A stretch of DNA of 64,000 nt from Paguma larvata (lineage: Eukaryota; Chordata; Mammalia; Carnivora; Viverridae), in NCBI GenBank assembly GCA_030068075.1, contig CM057834.1:97481119-97545118 (forward strand), given 5' to 3'. Positions 59,548 through 64,000 of the stretch are shown here, piece after piece; positions within the stretch are counted from its first letter, which is position 1; every line of letters starts with the position of its first letter. A program made the translations under genes and the position numbers. Below the pieces are notes generated by a model. That model made no database searches. It was not told the origin of the DNA and saw only the letters and a list, made by a program, of their open reading frames with translations.

Positions 59548-59733
59548 AAATTTATTTACTTGGGGAGATAGAGAGTGAGCACAGAGGACCAAGGAGAGAG
59601 AGAACACCCAGCAGGTTTTGCGCTGTCCGCGAAGAGCCCAATGCTGGGCTCAATACCAAGAGATGTGAGATCATGACCTGAGCCCAGACCAAGAGCCGAA
59701 CACTTAACCAACTGAGCCACCCTGGCGCCCCTG
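59548..59733 (-). mobile_element. Older Can-SINE, reverse orientation
   Basis: GGAGATAGAGAGTGAGCACA, GAGATCATGACCTGAGCCCA and GAGCCACCCTGGCGCCCC. Its tail part extends left to about 59312, beyond the younger insertion. Confidence 0.85.
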
Positions 59734-59737
59734 ATTT

Positions 59738-59837
59738 TTTTTTTTTAAGTACACTCTACATCCAACTTGGGGCTTGAACCCATGATTCTGAGAGCAAGAG
59801 TCAGACACTATATCAACTGAGCCAGCCAGGCACCCGC
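59738..59837 (-). mobile_element. Short older-type Can-SINE
   Basis: A T-run, ACATCCAACTTGGGGCTTGA, GAGAGCAAGAGTCAGACACT and a GAGCCAGCCAGGCACCC end. It is the same short subfamily as the copy at 44594. Confidence 0.75.
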
Positions 59838-61005
59838 TGATTTCATAACAGGAACAGAGGAATCCAGGAAACAGTGGAGGCAGGTTTTCAGTGTGCCGAG
59901 AGAAAATGACATCCTAGACCCAGAGAGAATCGCTGTCCAAAATAAAGACAAAATACATGCACACATTTCAGGCAACAGAGACTGAGAGTTCTTGCCATCA
60001 GCACAATCTCATTAGAGGAATTTGTGAAGAATGTATCCGAGGCAAGAGGAAAGTAATCCAGATAGTAAATCACGGGTGGAAAAAAAAGTAAGTTTAAACA
60101 AATGCAAACTGTGTCAAAGAAAACTAACGCTTCCTAAGGTTTAAAAGGGAGGGAAATTAGAAAATTAAATATTCAACAATAAAAATATATACAGTGGGGT
60201 TGAGGGTGGGAATGGAAATAAAATGTCCTAATTGGTTGTATATGAAGAAGATTAAAACATAGATTTCTTGAGATTTTGAGAAGTTAAGAATGTAAGTTGT
60301 AATCACTGGGTGATAACCGGAAAAGCATAGATAATTTCCAAACTAGTAGAGAAACACATAGAATTCAAAAAAAGAACACCCGAATAACTCAAGTTGAACC
60401 ACAAAAAGGAAGGGAAAGAAAAAGAAATATGGAAAAGGTTGGACTTCTTGTCCAAAGAAAAAAATAAAACTTTATATATGCATCCCAATAGGTCACAAGT
60501 TTTAATTATGATAAATGCACCAACGCTTTCAGTTAAAAAAACAAAGAGTTTTGGAAGCGACTGAAGAAGAATTCCCAATCAAAAATGTTAAGTGAGGGAA
60601 AACCCGAAAGCAAAAGCACAGGGAGACCTACAAGCAAATTCGAAACAAATAAGAACAGAATATCTAACTACCTATGCTTTTCATTCAATAATTATCCAGA
60701 GCGTATCATGTGTCAGGCACTGTTCTGGGCAACTGAATACACCCAGCGATGAGAGCAGGTAAGGATCCTTGCCTTTCTGAATTATTTAGTGGTCCTTGAA
60801 GGAGCAGAAAATGAACAAAAAAAACAAATTTGTAAGTTACAAAAGATTTGTGATGTTCCCTTGTGTAAGGGAAATCATGGAGGAGGTAAAGAGGGGAGAG
60901 AGTTGGGAAACGCACACTCGGCACCGCTGACCTGTTCATCAGGTGTAAGTAGTTCTATTCATCAAGACAAAACATGGTTTACGTTGAAATGCACCGCAAA
61001 GGGAG
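59838..61005. other. Unique AT-rich sequence
   Basis: No gene, L1, SINE or LTR is recognised. Confidence 0.4.
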
Positions 61006-61009
61006 GCAT

Positions 61010-61397
61010 TGTTATGCCCAGAATTCGGGAACCCCAAGAACCACCAGGGAGCCGAGCCTGATTCGAGAACAAAGAGCTCAATCTCCTCCTACCTGCGCCG
61101 ATGCAGATGCAGCGGTGGGGGGGAGAGAAAGGGGGAGAGAGAGGGGAAGGGGGAGGCAGGGAGAGAGTTCCAAAGACGCAAGAGTTTTAAAGGAGTAGTG
61201 GGAGGGGTGATGGTCGTGGCCCTAGCTGATTGGCTGAGGAAGGGTCACGGTCCTGTTCCTTTCCAAGGCGGGAAACAGGTGTTTCTCTTTGGGGGGGATA
61301 CAGGTGCTCTAAGGATGGGTCCCAGCTGGTCTGGTGAGAGGTGGAACCTGATTGATTGGTCCATCCTAGTCTTTTGGAGTCCCGATTTGCCCTTATA
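61010..61397 (-). mobile_element. Solo LTR, sister of the copy at 49112
   Basis: Shares TGTTATGCCCAGAATTCGGG, CACCAGGGAGCCGAGCCTGA, CAATCTCCTCCTACCTGCG, a G/A-rich tract and GGGAGGGGTGATGGTCGTGG with the LTR at 49112-49757. GCAT flanks it (61006-61009 and 61398-61401) if the CA end has mutated to TA. The poly(A) signal region present in the sister is missing. Confidence 0.78.
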
Positions 61398-61780
61398 GCA
61401 TCACATTCACAAAGGGAGCAATTGAATCACAAGAGGAAATAGACGAATCTCCATGTATGGTGACAGATTTTACCACACATCTCTGGTTGCTAGAACAGGC
61501 CGATAGAAAAAAATCTCAAAGTACACTGAAGATTGAAGCAACATGGTGGATGAGTTTGACCTCGTGGGCATATATAGACTATTTCGAAAACTCTCCGAGC
61601 CAGTCGTTTTCAAGCACGCAGGAAATATTTCTTACCATTGCTGTGACGTTTATCCACGAAGAAATGCTCTAAAATTTTGCAGGATTGAAATAACATAGAC
61701 AACATTTCCTGACTACAATGTAACTAAAAGAAAAGTCAATAAAATGTCATACGGTTAGCAATTGGAGAACACGGTTTTAA

Positions 61781-61985
61781 CATTTTTATTTTTTATTTTT
61801 GAGAGACACAGAGACAGAGCGTGAGCAGGGGAGGGGCAGAGACAGAGGGAGATACAGAATCTGAAGCAGGCTCCAAGCTCTGAGCCGTCAGCACAGAGCC
61901 TGACGCGGGGCTCGAAATCACAGACCGTGAGATCATGACCTGAGCCGAAGTCGGCCGCTTAACCGACTGAGCCCCCAGGCACCCC
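61781..61985 (-). mobile_element. Can-SINE with 18-bp target duplication
   Basis: A reversed SINE flanked by TGGAGAACACGGTTTTAA (61763-61780) and TGGAGAACACAGTTTTAA (61986-62003), one mismatch. Confidence 0.9.
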
Positions 61986-62003
61986 TGGAGAACACAGTTT
62001 TAA

Positions 62004-63070
62004 ATAACCGATGGGTCAAAAGAGACATAACAGAAATTGGCCAATATCTGGAACCAAGCATAATTAAATTACTGCATTTCAAAGCTTCTGAAAAATTAAA
62101 ATTTAGCTTTCAGTGTGCCTAGTAGGAAAGAGAAACAATGAAAATTAATCAGCAAAACGTATATCTGCTTTTTTTAAATTTCACTGAGGGGTAAAGTTTC
62201 TACTGTCCCTGGCATGTGCCCGCTCCCGGAGAAGAACCTGCAGTGTAGACAGGGTTGCGTAGAGCTCTCCTCGCCCCGCCCTTCTCCTCCTGTCCTTGCC
62301 TTGGCTCTGATTGCTCATGGGCTGGAGGAGAAAAGGGCAGAAACACTGAAGACAAGTCAGGCATGGTGTGGCCTCGGCGGGGGGATGGCGGTGGCATTCT
62401 AAGGGGTTCTTTTCCCCAGCAGCATCGTTAATGACCCTTCAGAGAGTCTTCCCTGGGAATCTGTGGTCACAGGTCCAACAGATGGCTACTTTCCCCTCCC
62501 GACGCTAGTTTCAACATCTGTTCCCAGTGCTGAGACTTCCAGAGCGCTGGTCCGCACACATGCTGTTGGGATCCCTGCTTGGCCCCTGGGCAAGTCGCCT
62601 TCAAACTGGCTTTGGTTGCCTCCCTACCATGCAGCCCACATATGATATGAAAAGCATATCCTTTGCCCCCTGTTAGTGAAAGCTTCGACTGCTTCCAAGA
62701 AACCACCACCGTGTGCACTCCGCTCCCTCCACAGAACACAACAACAGCCTTCATGTATCATGTGGGACCAGCACGCAGCAAAGCCAAACTCCGAAGAGCA
62801 CACATCGAGTCTCTCAATGTACACCGCCCAAGGCTCTCTGGCAGCATCAAAGTCCAGAGGCCGCCTCCCTAGCTTTTGGGAGACAGGGAACCTCCATCTC
62901 ACTGGGCATGACACACAGAGAGGAGTACCTTATATAGTCACACAGTTCCACCTGGGTCACCTTCTGCACTAGGGAGACGACTGCTCTACGAATGAACCCC
63001 CAGAATTGACCAAGCCTGCTTTGTCATTGTCCCTATAGTTGACATGTTCTCTTTTAAAAAGTGTTTCCTC
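62004..63070. other. Unique sequence
   Basis: No repeat or exon is recognised. Overlapping frames up to 98 codons at 62.5-63 kb lack any domain. Confidence 0.4.
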
Positions 63071-63073
63071 TTG

Positions 63074-63180
63074 GAGTACCTGGCTGGCTCATTTGGAAGA
63101 GCATATGACCCTTGATCTCAGGGTCCTGAGTTAGAGCCCCACGTTGGGTGTAAAGATTACTTAAATAAAACCTAACAAGA
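63074..63180 (+). mobile_element. Short older-type Can-SINE
   Basis: GAGTACCTGGCTGGCTCATT, GATCTCAGGGTCCTGAGTTA, GAGCCCCACGTTGGGTGTAA and the AAATAAAACC tail. It lacks the pyrimidine-rich stretch. Confidence 0.78.
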
Positions 63181-63456
63181 TGGTCCTTTCCTCTTGACCC
63201 CTTCAAATATCTATCAAATTACTTGAAGGACTAAATCTCATAAAACTGGTTCTTGCCTCTTCCGTTGGACGTCCTAGATGGATCTTCTAGCATGTAGCTT
63301 CGGACTGTGGGGTATTGGCAATTATTAAAGATGCAGCTGAAATCGAGAGATACTTGTGTTAATATTCTGCCATGTTCACCCCAAGCCTTTCGCATAATCT
63401 TCTGACCCAGATTTTAAGTTAATGGAGGTCATTTACATTGAACACGACTTTTCTTT

Positions 63457-63663
63457 CTTTTTTTAATTTTTTACTGTTAATTTATTTTCGAGAGAGAGAA
63501 AGTGAGAGGCAGAGTGTCAACAGGGGAGGGACAGAATCCAAAGCAGGCTCCAGGCTCTGAGCTGTCAGCACAGAGCCCGACGCAGGGCTCGAACTCACAG
63601 AGCGTGAGATCGTGACCTGAATTGAAGTCGGCCGCTTAACCGACTGAGCCACCCAGGCACCCC
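63457..63663 (-). mobile_element. Can-SINE, reverse orientation
   Basis: A T-rich start, GAGAGAGAGAAAGTGAGAGG, GAGATCGTGACCTGAATTGA and GAGCCACCCAGGCACCCC at the end. Confidence 0.88.
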
Positions 63664-64000
63664 ACCAACTTTCCTGTTTCTGAACAGAATCATCATCATT
63701 CTAGACACATCCTACACATCCTTCACAGTAGACTTCACACCCTAAATTCTTCCGCAGGTCTTCCTCAATAAACCCTAGCTAGTTTAAATTCCCCATTATG
63801 GGTCATGACTATCACATATTTCAACAACAGGGATAACGCACACATTAAACACCGGAAATTCCAGAGTCTTCAGCACTCAATTAGAACCACCTTCGGAGAA
63901 AACTGGGACATAAAATATGTTAGGAGAAGTGAGGGAGCAATATTTCGATTGTCAAGTAAAGAGAGAATGATTTATTTCATTTACTTCTTTTTCCTCCGGG
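63664..64000. other. Unique sequence to window end
   Basis: No feature is recognised. Confidence 0.4.

Noticed and set aside
49112..61397. The two sister LTRs as the two ends of one provirus
   Set aside because: Each has its own different target duplication, and the ERV between them is on the plus strand with an unrelated LTR.

Overview
This window is mammalian nuclear DNA from a cat-family carnivore. It holds about three dozen tRNA-Lys-type Can-SINEs of the feline (SINEC_Fc-like) kind, carnivore LINE-1 copies, and intron-split immune genes. It covers part of a GIMAP cluster (GTPases of the immunity-associated protein family, septin/TRAFAC-like GTPases that control lymphocyte survival). I infer a felid from the SINE type and cannot name the species.

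Three GIMAP genes are complete across their coding exons. GIMAP2 (+, 7112-8966) and GIMAP1 (+, 19704-21570) run in the same direction. GIMAP4 (-, 42760 down to 33919) faces GIMAP1 tail to tail. Each has the same design: a short first coding exon of 28-58 nt, a phase-1 intron, then one large exon carrying the whole GTPase domain. The short coding exons are absent from a simple ORF scan. I recovered them from splice sites, phase and family-like N-termini, giving predicted proteins of 335 aa (GIMAP2), 313 aa (GIMAP1) and 327 aa (GIMAP4). GIMAP2 and GIMAP1 end in hydrophobic membrane segments; GIMAP4 has a C-terminal coiled coil instead. As I recall the human order (8-7-4-6-2-1-5, with GIMAP4 in the same direction as GIMAP2 and GIMAP1), the placement and orientation of GIMAP4 here are rearranged. 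No GIMAP5 or GIMAP6 coding exon is visible.

Layout: 1-7 kb, upstream sequence with SINEs, old repeats and a possible GIMAP2 first exon. 7.1-9 kb, GIMAP2. 9-16 kb, SINEs and L1 3' pieces. 16-19.7 kb, mostly unique sequence leading to GIMAP1. 19.7-22 kb, GIMAP1 with a CpG-rich main exon and a threefold repeated 3' UTR block carrying poly(A) signals. 22-25 kb, a MaLR-type LTR and SINEs. 25.3-32.2 kb, a full-length but decayed L1 on the minus strand with a 12-bp target duplication. 33.1-44.3 kb, GIMAP4, whose 7.9-kb intron holds a 5.2-kb internally deleted L1 in antisense. 44.5-50.2 kb, a dense nest of SINEs, L1 pieces and solo LTRs. 50.2-55.1 kb, a decayed betaretrovirus-like (class II) endogenous retrovirus with one LTR and a tRNA-Lys primer-binding site. 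55-64 kb, SINEs, L1 tails, another solo LTR and unique sequence.

The three genes are the only host protein-coding genes I can support. No tRNA, rRNA, CRISPR or bacterial-type feature is present. All claims come from reading the sequence and from remembered family knowledge; no search was run.
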